Shown here one piece after another: positions 26,896 to 35,600 of a stretch of 39,390 nucleotides of DNA. The notes under the pieces were generated by a model, which made no database searches, was not told the origin of the DNA, and saw only the letters and a program-made list of their open reading frames with translations. Origin of the DNA: an uncultured Muribaculaceae bacterium (GTDB lineage: Bacteria > Bacteroidota > Bacteroidia > Bacteroidales > Muribaculaceae); contig CAMEPD010000015.1 of the NCBI GenBank assembly GCA_945931475.1, positions 1 through 39,390 on the forward strand. Reading direction: 5' to 3'. Each line of letters starts with the position of its first letter. Position 1 is the stretch's first letter. A program made the position numbers and the translations under genes.

Positions 26896-27486
26896 TCAGA
26901 GTGTGAGGTCATCCACGCATACATAGTGCTGGTAAGGATGGTCGCAACCCGGGCATACTTTTGGCGGCTCGGTGCCGACGAACTCATAACCACATACCAG
27001 ACAACGCCATACCACAGGAAGTTCGCGTTTCCATAGGGTGCCGTTGAGAATCATCTCCCTATAACGGATAAAGCGCTCGCGGTGATGGCGTTCGACCTCT
27101 GCAATGGCGGCAAAATGCGAGGCGATTTCGGGGAAGCCCTCCTCGGTGGCCGTCTTGGCGGCAGCGGTATAGAATTCATACCCTTCGCGCTGTTCCTCCT
27201 CTATGGCGTAATTCAGATTGTAGATGGTGGTTGTGAGGGTACCGGCATCAGTGTTGATGGGAACCTCGACGCGTCCACCCTGAAGCATTTTGAAGAAAAC
27301 CTTGCCATGAACCAATTCATTGGATGCGGTCTCCTCAAATACCTTTTCAACAGGGAAATAGCCCTCCTTGTTAGCAACTTTAGCGTAAAATGAATAACGA
27401 GAATAAGCTGCCGATTCAGCCAGATATGCAGTAAGCAGATTTTTTTCGGTCTGCGTGCCTTTGATGTTTTTAGTTTCAGTTGCCAT
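26896..27486 (-). CDS. rbr: Rubrerythrin
   Basis: A peroxide-reducing diiron protein protecting anaerobes from oxygen stress. The four-helix bundle has two ExxH pairs (FEETASNELVHGKVF and AEVERHHRERF) plus ligands in NLLTAYLAESAAYSRY. The C-terminal rubredoxin domain has paired CxxC sites (CLVCGYEF and CPGCDHPY). Length 196 from ATG 27486, family normal; the frame is open upstream but the promoter lies there (TTTG then TATTTTG, 19 nt apart, minus strand near 27545-27511). It is downstream of rho but behind a strong terminator. Confidence 0.96.
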   Translation of the reverse strand: MATETKNIKGTQTEKNLLTAYLAESAAYSRYSFYAKVANKEGYFPVEKVFEETASNELVHGKVFFKMLQGGRVEVPINTDAGTLTTTIYNLNYAIEEEQREGYEFYTAAAKTATEEGFPEIASHFAAIAEVERHHRERFIRYREMILNGTLWKRELPVVWRCLVCGYEFVGTEPPKVCPGCDHPYQHYVCVDDLTL

Positions 27487-27578
27487 AAAGTTTGTTTTTA
27501 CTTTTTTCAAAATATAAAACAAACTCCCGTAGCCAAAGGTTTCCCCTACTCTCATATTTTGATGCCCTAAAAATTACA

Positions 27579-27607
27579 GAGAGCCAAAATCGTGGATTTT
27601 GGCTCTC
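27579..27607 (-). terminator. rho terminator, perfect 13-bp hairpin
   Basis: GAGAGCCAAAATC (27579-27591) and GATTTTGGCTCTC (27595-27607) pair perfectly over a 3-nt loop. On the minus strand TGTAATTTTT follows, so it ends leftward transcription from rho. Confidence 0.85.
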
Positions 27608-27629
27608 ACATTATTCTTTGTATCCTTTG

Positions 27630-27696
27630 TATCCGAACGGGTTAGGTGCTGTCAGAAGGGTTTTTTATCCGAATGGCGGAGGTGCTGTCAGAACGG
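27630..27696. repeat. Two-copy 31-nt direct repeat after rho
   Basis: Copies at 27630-27660 and 27666-27696, 36 nt apart, share TATCCGAA and AGGTGCTGTCAGAA. About 26 of 31 bases match. Role unknown. Confidence 0.6.
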
Positions 27697-27760
27697 TCCA
27701 GATGGTAGGAGCCCGAGTGCCGCCGGCGACGCCGCAGATGGGCCGTTATCACAGCACCGA

Positions 27761-29827
27761 CTATCCGTTCATGGAGCGGAGCAGCTCGTCATTGTCTCGC
27801 GTCTTCTCCATCTGGTCGCGCATGAACTCCATGGCCTCGATGGAGGTGCGGTCTGACAGATAACGGCGGAGCACCCACATACGGTTGAGGGTTTCGGGGC
27901 GCAGCAGCAGGTCGTCGCGGCGGGTCGAAGATGCCATAATGTCGACAGCCGGGAAGATACGCTTGTTCGAGAGCTTGCGGTCGAGCTGAAGCTCCATGTT
28001 GCCGGTGCCTTTGAATTCTTCGAAAATCACCTCGTCCATCTTCGACGAAGTTTCCGTGAGAGCCGTGGCAATGATGGTGAGCGAACCGCCGTTCTCGATG
28101 TTGCGGGCCGCGCCGAAGAAGCGTTTCGGTTTCTGCAAGGCGTTGGCGTCAACACCACCCGACAGGATTTTGCCCGAAGCAGGCTGAGCGGTGTTGTAGG
28201 CGCGGGCCAGACGGGTAATCGAGTCAAGCAGAATCACCACATCGTGGCCGCATTCCACCATTCGCTTGGCTTTGTCAAGCACGATTCCGGCTATCTTCAC
28301 ATGGCGGTCGGCCGGTTCGTCGAAGGTCGACGCTATCACCTCGGCATTTACCGAACGGGCCATGTCGGTAACCTCCTCGGGGCGTTCGTCGATGAGCAGA
28401 ATCATGATGTAAACCTCGGGGTGGTTCTCAGCGATAGCATTGGCTATATCCTTGAGTAGAATGGTTTTACCGGTTTTGGGGGGCGCCACGATAAGTGCGC
28501 GCTGCCCTTTGCCGATAGGCGAGAACATATCCACAACGCGGGTGGAGATATTGTTGGTGGTCGGACCGCCGGTGAGGTTGAATTTCTCCTGAGGGAAAAG
28601 CGGAGTAAGGTGCTCGAACGGCACGCGGTCGCGCACGAATTCGGGTGTGCGGCCGTTGATGCCGAGCACTTCGGTGAGTGGGAAATATTTGTCACCTTCG
28701 CCCGGAGGTGCTATTGTGCAATCGACCACATCACCGGGCCGCAGGGCATATTTCTTAATCTGTGCGGGAGTAACCACAATATCGTCGGGCGAAGCCAGGT
28801 AATTGTAATCGCTCGAGCGGAGGAAACCATAGCCATCATTCTGAATTTCGAGCACTCCGCTGGCCTTGAGGAAGCCGTCGAAATTGTAAGCGGGCGACTG
28901 TGCTACCTGCTGATTGGCCTTGAGCTGCTGGAATTTTTTCTTGGCTTTCTTTCCCTTGGGCTCGGGTACGCTTTTAGCGGCGCCGGGCTCATGAAGTACC
29001 ACGGGAGCTGCAGCAGCCAGAGCAGCAGCACGTTCGCGCTCCTGCGGTGTACGCGGCGAGAAAGTTTTGCCTCCCATCCGCGGGAAGAACGAGCCGAACG
29101 ATTCGTCAACATTGCGGCCGAACACTCGCTGACCTTTAAGCGATTGCGGCTGAGACATCTGCGAGTTCTGCGGACGGAAGAATACGCCTTTCTGGCTGCG
29201 TTCAGTTTCGGCAGAGGTCTCAGGCGCCGTTTCGCCGCCCTGTTCACCTGTGGACTCAGCCGGAGCTGCCGGGGTTTCTGCATCATGCTGCGCTGCAGGA
29301 GCTTCGGCATCTGTAGTTTGAGCGGGCTCGGCAACGGGCGTTGCATCGTTGTCGGCAGCGCTGAAGAGGTTGCCTTCAACCGGTTCGGGCTGCACGGCAT
29401 TCTTGGGCTTGCGGCCACGCTTCTTAGCGGTTTCGGCAGTGTCAGCCGCGGGAGTCATAGCGTCGAGCGGCTCGGTAATGAGTTCGGGCTGAACGGCATT
29501 TTTGGGCTTGCGGCCCCGTTTTTTTGGTTGGTTTTCTGCAGGTTGCTCCTGCTGTGGAGTATCTTCGGTGGTAGTCTCCGACACAGCAGCCTTGGGTTTG
29601 CGGCCGCGTTTTTTAGGCGCGTCGGCACCCTCGGCATTGCGGGCACGTGTACGGCGCTTCTTCTCCTCAAGCGGAGCCGATGCAGCCATATCTACAGCCT
29701 GCTGGTCGAGAATACGATATATTAGTTCTTCTCTCTTCGAGGGGTCAGCCTTTTTAAGACCCATTCCATCGGCAACGGCCTTTAGACGGTCGTCAGCCAT
29801 GGTTTCTAATTCCGATATATTATACAT
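27761..29827 (-). CDS. rho: Transcription termination factor Rho with long disordered insert
   Basis: A hexameric RNA-dependent ATPase that ends transcription. Layout: Rho_N helical domain (1-45), a low-complexity region (about 46-315) rich in Ala, Pro, Glu and Lys, the cold-shock-like primary RNA-binding domain (318-395, [21 protein letters not shown]), and the RecA-like motor. The motor has Walker A PPKTGKT (449-455), [14 protein letters not shown], the Q/R-loop region GGVDANAL and the ending [14 protein letters not shown]. The insert carries three copies of KKRGRKPK (72-79, 102-109, 135-142), AT-hook-like basic patches, and a KKAKKKF patch near 293-299. Total 688 residues against 419 in E. 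coli. The leader is long (see 29828-30168). Confidence 0.96.
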   Translation of the reverse strand: MYNISELETMADDRLKAVADGMGLKKADPSKREELIYRILDQQAVDMAASAPLEEKKRRTRARNAEGADAPKKRGRKPKAAVSETTTEDTPQQEQPAENQPKKRGRKPKNAVQPELITEPLDAMTPAADTAETAKKRGRKPKNAVQPEPVEGNLFSAADNDATPVAEPAQTTDAEAPAAQHDAETPAAPAESTGEQGGETAPETSAETERSQKGVFFRPQNSQMSQPQSLKGQRVFGRNVDESFGSFFPRMGGKTFSPRTPQERERAAALAAAAPVVLHEPGAAKSVPEPKGKKAKKKFQQLKANQQVAQSPAYNFDGFLKASGVLEIQNDGYGFLRSSDYNYLASPDDIVVTPAQIKKYALRPGDVVDCTIAPPGEGDKYFPLTEVLGINGRTPEFVRDRVPFEHLTPLFPQEKFNLTGGPTTNNISTRVVDMFSPIGKGQRALIVAPPKTGKTILLKDIANAIAENHPEVYIMILLIDERPEEVTDMARSVNAEVIASTFDEPADRHVKIAGIVLDKAKRMVECGHDVVILLDSITRLARAYNTAQPASGKILSGGVDANALQKPKRFFGAARNIENGGSLTIIATALTETSSKMDEVIFEEFKGTGNMELQLDRKLSNKRIFPAVDIMASSTRRDDLLLRPETLNRMWVLRRYLSDRTSIEAMEFMRDQMEKTRDNDELLRSMNG

Positions 29828-30168
29828 GAAAATGTAATGGAAGTGACTTAGGGAGTAATACAGCAGATTCTACACAACTATATGGTTATATGGTGCCAAA
29901 CCTCACTGTCAATCTTGAAACAATCCGGGGAACCTTTTACTGGCATATACAAGTCAATGTGTTATGCCGGAAAAATAATGAAATCGAGGTATTGAATGCG
30001 CGCATTAACTTGATGAAACAGCTCCGCAGCATATAGGGAAAAGAAAGAACCGCGGAGAAGGGGAAAATACGCTTTGTGAACCGTGGAAAAGCCTTAAACA
30101 GCAATTATCCGGGCAGATATAGCCTTTACGGTAATCCGAAAGCCGAAACGTTTTCGTTTTTTACGATG
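29828..30168 (-). promoter_or_regulatory. Long rho leader (about 335 nt)
   Basis: Between the predicted start near 30162 and the rho ATG there is no convincing ORF. Near 30080-30030 the RNA is C/U-rich and G-poor (runs such as TTTTCCCCTTCTCC and TTCTTTCTTTTCCC), like a Rho-utilisation site. Rho autoregulates by terminating in its own leader in E. coli; the same is inferred here. Confidence 0.5.
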
Positions 30169-30200
30169 CAAAGGTACATATTTTCTATTATTGCAACAAA
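30169..30200 (-). promoter_or_regulatory. rho promoter (TTTG, 20 nt, TACCTTTG)
   Basis: On the minus strand TTTG (30200-30197) and TACCTTTG (30176-30169) are exactly 20 nt apart, an ideal Bacteroidetes promoter. Confidence 0.8.
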
Positions 30201-30219
30201 TTTCCCCGCGAAAAAGTTG

Positions 30220-30243
30220 CAATATCATTCACAATATCATTCA
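30220..30243. repeat. Perfect tandem 12-mer upstream of the alkyltransferase
   Basis: CAATATCATTCA occurs twice head to tail, followed by CAAAG, between the rho and alkyltransferase promoters. It may be an operator. Confidence 0.7.
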
Positions 30244-30294
30244 CAAAGTGCCGGAAAATGCCGGAAGAGGGTTGCATACATCAAAACGGCACAC

Positions 30295-30302
30295 TAATTT
30301 TG
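30295..30302 (+). promoter_or_regulatory. -7 box of the alkyltransferase gene
   Basis: TAATTTTG fits TAnnTTTG only 9 nt before the ATG at 30312, so the transcript would be almost leaderless. GTTG at 30271-30274 is at the right -33 distance. Confidence 0.55.
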
Positions 30303-30311
30303 TATGCAAAA

Positions 30312-30854
30312 ATGGCAGGAAAAAACACAATAATATCATACAGGTATGAATCGCCCTGCGGAGTGCTGACGCTCGGTTCGCTCGGCGACAGACTCTGCCT
30401 GTGCGACTGGCAGGTCGAAAAGCACCGCGACCACGTGGACCGGCGTCTGCAGCGTATCCTCAACGCCGAATTTGTGGAAGGCACTTCAGACGTCATCGAG
30501 AAAGCCGTCAGAGAACTTGACGAATATTTCGACGGAAAGCGCCGGGAGTTCGATGTTCCATTGATGTTCGTCGGCACTGAGTTTCAGAAACGTGTCTGGG
30601 AGGAACTGCTCACAATCCCCTTCGGGACAACCATCTCGTACGGCGAAATGGCGCGCCGTATCGGCATGCCCACATCGGTAAGGGCCGTAGCAAACGCCAA
30701 TGGCGCCAATTCCATCTCTATCTTCGCTCCGTGCCACCGCGTTATAGGTTCAGACAACTCGCTCACCGGCTACCGTGGCGGCCTCGGCGCAAAAATCCAT
30801 CTTCTCACCCTTGAATCCTCGGCGCCTCCGCTCCCCATCAAATTCAAAAAATGA
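30312..30854 (+). CDS. ogt: Methylated-DNA-[protein]-cysteine S-methyltransferase
   Basis: A suicide repair protein that moves alkyl groups from O6-alkylguanine to its own cysteine. The active site IFAPCHRVIGSDNSLTGYRGGL and the helix-turn-helix GTTISYGEMARRIGMPTSVRAVANANG are intact, and the N-terminal subdomain starts YRYESPCGVLTLG. About 180 residues. The ATG at 30312 is chosen since the -7 box overlaps any earlier start; the open frame reaches back to 30258. A weak hairpin follows the stop. Confidence 0.93.
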   Translation: MAGKNTIISYRYESPCGVLTLGSLGDRLCLCDWQVEKHRDHVDRRLQRILNAEFVEGTSDVIEKAVRELDEYFDGKRREFDVPLMFVGTEFQKRVWEELLTIPFGTTISYGEMARRIGMPTSVRAVANANGANSISIFAPCHRVIGSDNSLTGYRGGLGAKIHLLTLESSAPPLPIKFKK

Positions 30855-30858
30855 ACAA

Positions 30859-30887
30859 AGGCGATACGCCACTCGGGCACATCGCCT
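30859..30887. terminator. Bidirectional hairpin between alkyltransferase and DUF3108 genes
   Basis: AGGCGAT (30859-30865) pairs with ATCGCCT (30881-30887). On the minus strand TTTGTTCATTTTTT follows, so it mainly ends the DUF3108 transcript. Confidence 0.6.
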
Positions 30888-30911
30888 ATTGTATATTATC
30901 GAAATGAAAAA

Positions 30912-31715
30912 TCAGCTTACGGTACCGGTATAGAAGCAGCGGATTTTGCCTATTGGAAGCTTACCCTCGAGCAAGAGGGGAATTTTGCCGGGAGTGGTTG
31001 AAATCCAGGCATCCATATTGTCGGAGGTTTTTTTGCCGTTCTTCGAGGTGAAGGTGAAGGTGATATGGTAACAGGGATACTTCTTGTTCTTAACCTCGAT
31101 GGTCTCGATCCCCTCGTAATGGATTGTGAGGCGCTCTTTCTGCTTGCCGGAGAACACGTTGACGGCTACGGTCTCTCCCTTTTTCATATTCGCGTAGTCG
31201 AGTTTGCGCATATAATAGTACGACGAGAGCATATCGATGGTCATGCCGGTTGCCGAGTGGGTCTTGGTCTCATGCTTGACCTCTTTGTCCTTCTTGCGCT
31301 TCTTGGCTACGGTTACCTTGGCCGTTGTGGTGTTGCCCGAACGGGTATAGGTGAGCACGTTATGCTCGTAGTCGCCGCCTTCGTGCGATATTTTTTCGTA
31401 ATAGAGAGGCAGGAAGGTCTCGCTCTTGATGCGCCCCTTGAGCGTATCACGTACGGTGTAAAAGCGGTCGGCCCATTTGGCGGTAGCACCCGACAGATGC
31501 GCGTGGAATTCGCCATTTGACTGGGGTGTGGTGACTATGCGTACCGTGCCGGCTTTCTTGTTGACAAGGCCCCACTTGTACATCACGTCGTATGAAATCG
31601 TCTCCTTCGGAACATTCCATGCCCCGAGTGACAATGCAGGTACAAGGAATGTCGCAACTGCAACCATAACCAGGCGTAACGCCCGTGTAAGTCTGTTTCG
31701 CTTCATTTGTATCAT
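30912..31715 (-). CDS. DUF3108 protein, second of a tandem pair
   Basis: An exported protein of 267 residues with a signal peptide (hydrophobic LVMVAVATFLVPALSLGA, then AWNVPKETISYDVMYKWG). The DUF3108 pattern is clear: an extended beta-rich fold with YKWGLVNKKAGTVRI, FYTVRDTLKGRI, the YYYMRKLDYANMKKGETVAVNVF block, and a C-terminal KLPIGKIRCFYTG strand. The family is periplasmic or outer-membrane-associated with no firm function. It follows its paralogue after 35 nt. An alternative ATG is at 31706. Confidence 0.88.
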   Translation of the reverse strand: MIQMKRNRLTRALRLVMVAVATFLVPALSLGAWNVPKETISYDVMYKWGLVNKKAGTVRIVTTPQSNGEFHAHLSGATAKWADRFYTVRDTLKGRIKSETFLPLYYEKISHEGGDYEHNVLTYTRSGNTTTAKVTVAKKRKKDKEVKHETKTHSATGMTIDMLSSYYYMRKLDYANMKKGETVAVNVFSGKQKERLTIHYEGIETIEVKNKKYPCYHITFTFTSKNGKKTSDNMDAWISTTPGKIPLLLEGKLPIGKIRCFYTGTVS

Positions 31716-31750
31716 GTTTTAGCGTTTAGACCCCAGTGCGCCGCGAAGGT

Positions 31751-32554
31751 TTAATCGGGTTTGGCTACGAGTGAGTCGCCGATGGCCGCCTCGATAAGTT
31801 TTGCCTGGATATGGCCGAATTTCAGGGACCCCTGCACTGCAAGAGGCACGCGCAGATGATTCCGTGAAATCAAGGCCGTCATCGCCACGGGCTTTTCGCT
31901 TCCGTTGGGCTGACCGAAAGTCAGGGTAATGGAGTATGCAGGCACCTGTGTGCCGCACGAGTCGGCCATAGCCGGGCCGTTGTAGGTGATGTCGAGGGCC
32001 GAGGTGAAGGTGCCTGTGCTGTCAACGAGGTTTACGGTCGAGTTTTCACCGGGTTTCATTGACGGATAATCGAGCTGACGCATATAGTAGAACACGCCGA
32101 GAAGGTCGACTGTGACACCTCCGCCGTAATGGCTTACGCGCTTGCGGAGCACCTTGCCGCCGGGAAGCTGCTTGACCACGGGTCCGAGCTTGGCGGCGTT
32201 GGATGCACCTGGATACGATACGGTTTCGATATCAAATTCGCCGTCGGCCTTATCGACCTGCTGAGTATATACAGAGCAAACTGTATCGGCCATATATGTG
32301 CCCGTCAATGTGTCGGTCGCTTCATAATAGTGGCCCAACAGGTTCACCGATTTGCCCGACATGGTGGCCATAAACAGGCTTGAATCAGCCGGGTCGCCCT
32401 GCGTGGTAAGTTTCACTACGCCGGCATTAGCGTCGAGGAAGCCCCATTTATAGCGTACGGAATAATGCAATGATTCGTCAGGAACTTTCCAGGCCATGCC
32501 TACGACCGGAACCAAAAGACCGCAAAGGGCCAGAATATAAAATAAGCGTTTCAT
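31751..32554 (-). CDS. DUF3108 protein, first of a tandem pair
   Basis: Paralogue of the next gene, sharing the opening (WKVPDESLHYSVRYKWGFLDANAGVVKL), the YEATDTLTG strand, VDLLGVFYYMRQLDYPSMKPGENSTVNL and the SLKFGHIQAKL end. The signal peptide is MKRLFYILALCGLLVPVVGMA from ATG 32554; an ATG five codons earlier is possible. The mature region is more acidic and less lysine-rich than its partner, suggesting divergence after duplication. A hairpin at 32633-32670 separates it from the giant gene upstream. Confidence 0.88.
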   Translation of the reverse strand: MKRLFYILALCGLLVPVVGMAWKVPDESLHYSVRYKWGFLDANAGVVKLTTQGDPADSSLFMATMSGKSVNLLGHYYEATDTLTGTYMADTVCSVYTQQVDKADGEFDIETVSYPGASNAAKLGPVVKQLPGGKVLRKRVSHYGGGVTVDLLGVFYYMRQLDYPSMKPGENSTVNLVDSTGTFTSALDITYNGPAMADSCGTQVPAYSITLTFGQPNGSEKPVAMTALISRNHLRVPLAVQGSLKFGHIQAKLIEAAIGDSLVAKPD

Positions 32555-32632
32555 AATAGTTGAAAACATGATTGTTTACTACTAAAAACACCGGTGCAGT
32601 CGACAATGTTCGTAAAACCTTCACAACAAGAA

Positions 32633-32670
32633 GTGTGCCGCTGACAATTCAAAGACTGTCGGCGGCACAC
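32633..32670 (-). terminator. Hairpin after the giant secreted-protein gene
   Basis: GTGTGCCGCTGACA (32633-32646) pairs with TGTCGGCGGCACAC (32657-32670), one G-U pair, 10-nt loop. It lies 26 nt beyond the giant gene's stop and probably separates it from the DUF3108 pair. Confidence 0.7.
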
Positions 32671-32695
32671 CGGTTATAGATTTTCAAATGTCGTA

Positions 32696-35600
32696 TCAGC
32701 GGATAACGAACTTCAGGGTCTCAGCACCGAGTTTGGCGAAGTAGATGCCCGGGGTGAGGCGGTCAAGAGCTATGGCCGCATCCGACTCGATGGCGCGGCT
32801 GTAGACCTCTACACCTGAAGCTGAGTAGATGCGCAGTATATCGGGAACGCACACTCCGTTGACTGTCAGTATATTGCCGTCACGCAGCTGTATCCGCACC
32901 CGGCCGTCGGCAACCGATGTCAGTGCAACCTCATCGGGGTTCTTGGCTCCTATCTGGTCCATACAAATCAGTGTATTCAGGTTGCTTTGCGAACTGTAAC
33001 AGTTGACCTCCAACTTCTTGACAGCACCGAGTTCGCTCAGGCTGACGTACTTCCATTCGCTAAGCACGTCCTGTTTGCCGTTACGATAGTCGGCAAGGGG
33101 GACCGTGACGCGACCGACACGCTGATTTGCAGCATCATATCCCGAGATTTCCACCTCAAGATAATCGCCGTTGGCGAAGGGTGTCGACCCGTCGGTTGTG
33201 CCAAGTATCGATGCCAATGTCAGTGCCGAGTTGGTCAGATACAGGCCTTTAACCACCTGATTGTCTTCGGAATTGGTCAACAGAATCTCGTATGCCGACA
33301 GACCGAAGGGGGTCATCACACCGTAAGCCGCGGTCTTCTCGGCACCGCCCCCGACAGCGTTAAGCATCTGGCCTCCTAAGTCTGTAGCCTGGTTACCGGC
33401 ATGATTGGCGTATCCGAAGCCACCCCAGGTGTTGTAACCGCGCATATCCATGTTGACGAATTCAAACGAACCGCTGAAGAAACGGTCTACCGAGCCGTCG
33501 CTTGCGAAGTGGCTGTCCCAGCGCCACGAGCTTTCGGGCTCGAGGTAGACGTCGTCGAATGTGGCCGGAGCTATCTCTGTGCCCTGCACGTAAATACGGG
33601 CTTTGCCCCATACCACCTGATTGTCGGCTGAGGTTACTTCTACTCGATAGAGTGTTGAAACATCGGGGGTTACAGTAATTTTCGCCGATTCGCCAACAGG
33701 TTGCATCATCTGGTCGTACCACTGATACGTGTAGGCCTTCCCGGAGTCGCCGCCCGTTACGGTGACACTCAGCGATGTAGCATCCCCGGCATCTATTGTA
33801 ACGGCTGTAGTGGTGACGTGTGCTTCGAGTTTGGGGAAGTTCTTGAGTGTGGTAATCTCGTCCGACGCTACAACAGCCGAATTGCCGCCAAACGCGGTCG
33901 ACATCAGGAAGTACATGCGGTAAGCCGTGTCCTCCTCGAGGTCATCACGTGTCACAACCACCTCGGTATCAGCATCAACAGTGGTGGGTTCGGTAGCCAA
34001 CAGGTCGTCGGCAGTAGGTGCTTCGGATGCTGCGGAGAGAGCGACGGCATAGAGTTCGCCGCTGACATTCCACTTCACAGCCGCGGTGACTGAGCTGACG
34101 GTTGAGCCTTTGACCTGCGGATAACCCTCGGCCATGACGGGAGCATCGGTCGACAGGACCGCGAACTGATATGCGCCGCGCGAGGTTGTCTCAGTGCGTT
34201 CAGCGCCGGTGAGATCGGTCATGACGCGTGCATCACGTGCAATCTGCAGGGTCTCGCTGTCGGCCACCGGACGAAGGTCGCGGGTCGACACAAGCTGTAC
34301 CTTACCGAAAGTCGCATTGGTGTCGCCGGTCTTTTCGGCGTACTGCGCGATGGTGTATCCGGTTTTGTCGTCGACGTCCGAACCGTAAAAACAGTTACCG
34401 GCCCATGAGGCTTTCGTATACATGGCGTCGGCGGCGTCGCTTGTCGGGAAGTAGAGGGCGGCTTTGCCTGAATTGTTCTGCAGGAGGTTGTTTACGATTT
34501 CAACGCCTGCCGAGGTGGCCGGTGAACCGGTGAAAGCCAGTGGATAACCGGCTGCGCCGGCTACGGCCACGGTGTTATGGAGCACCTTCACATTCTTCAA
34601 CGAGGCATCAAGAGCGATACCGTGTTGTAAGATATTTGAGGCTGACGGCAGCGAGATGGCGTTGTTGACAATCATGCCGGGGGCGTCGGCGGAGCAGTCG
34701 GTACCGCGACGGATGTTGATGGCGCGTACGCTCTCGGTGTCCGACGAGATGGTCATACGGTTGGCCTCGATATCGAAACCACTCTGGTACAGGTCAATAC
34801 CACGGAAGTCGTATTTACCCATATTGCGGTTTTCGATAGTGTTGCCTTTGATTACAAGACCGTTTATAGAATTTGCGAAGATTCCCTGCCAGTATTGGCC
34901 GCGGAGAGTGTTACCCTCGACTGTGACATTGACGGCACGCGGATGTTCAGTATAACCGGACCCCTGGAGGCTCAGAGCGGTGTAACCACCGTTGAACCGG
35001 CTGTTGCGAACTGTGAAATTGTCGCAGGTGCGTCCGGCCTCGAAGGGTGATTCGAGGAACACGAGCTTTATTCCCGGCTGATCCTCAAGGAAGTAGCGCT
35101 GAGCCGAGAAGGCACACCCGTCAACAGTTACATTGTCGGAATTATCGTAAATATTCATTACCGAGGGGTACATCACATCCTGCTCGGGCTGGAAGGTCAT
35201 ATTGCTGAATGTAACAAACGAGCTTCGTTCCAGTAGAACCATACCCTCTTTGTGAGTGCCGTAAATATCGTTATTTGCGTTAGGCATTGAACCACTGACG
35301 ATTACAGCGGCAGCATTGCCTGATTTAGCTTTGAAAATCAAAGGTTTATCGGCCGACGAACCTTGCAGGTCACGGATTATGATATTTTCGTGATAAACAC
35401 CGTCGAGCACTTCGAAGGTCACAGGACCCTCTACGCCTTCGGCGAGTGCGTCGGAAGCTGCCTTGAAGTTGGGATAGTCGCCATCTTTGCCGAGGGTGAA
35501 TGTACCGGCGATACCCGAGTGAACCGATATGGTTGTTGTGTTTTCGGGTACCCCGTGAGTGGCCTCACCAATGGTTATATCCTTTAGAGAGGTAACGATG

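Noticed and set aside
28610..29725. 371-codon plus-strand ORF opposite rho
   Set aside because: Antisense shadow of the Ala/Lys-rich rho insert; no domain.
30220..30266. Short repeats as a CRISPR remnant
   Set aside because: Only two abutting 12-mers with no spacers and no cas genes.
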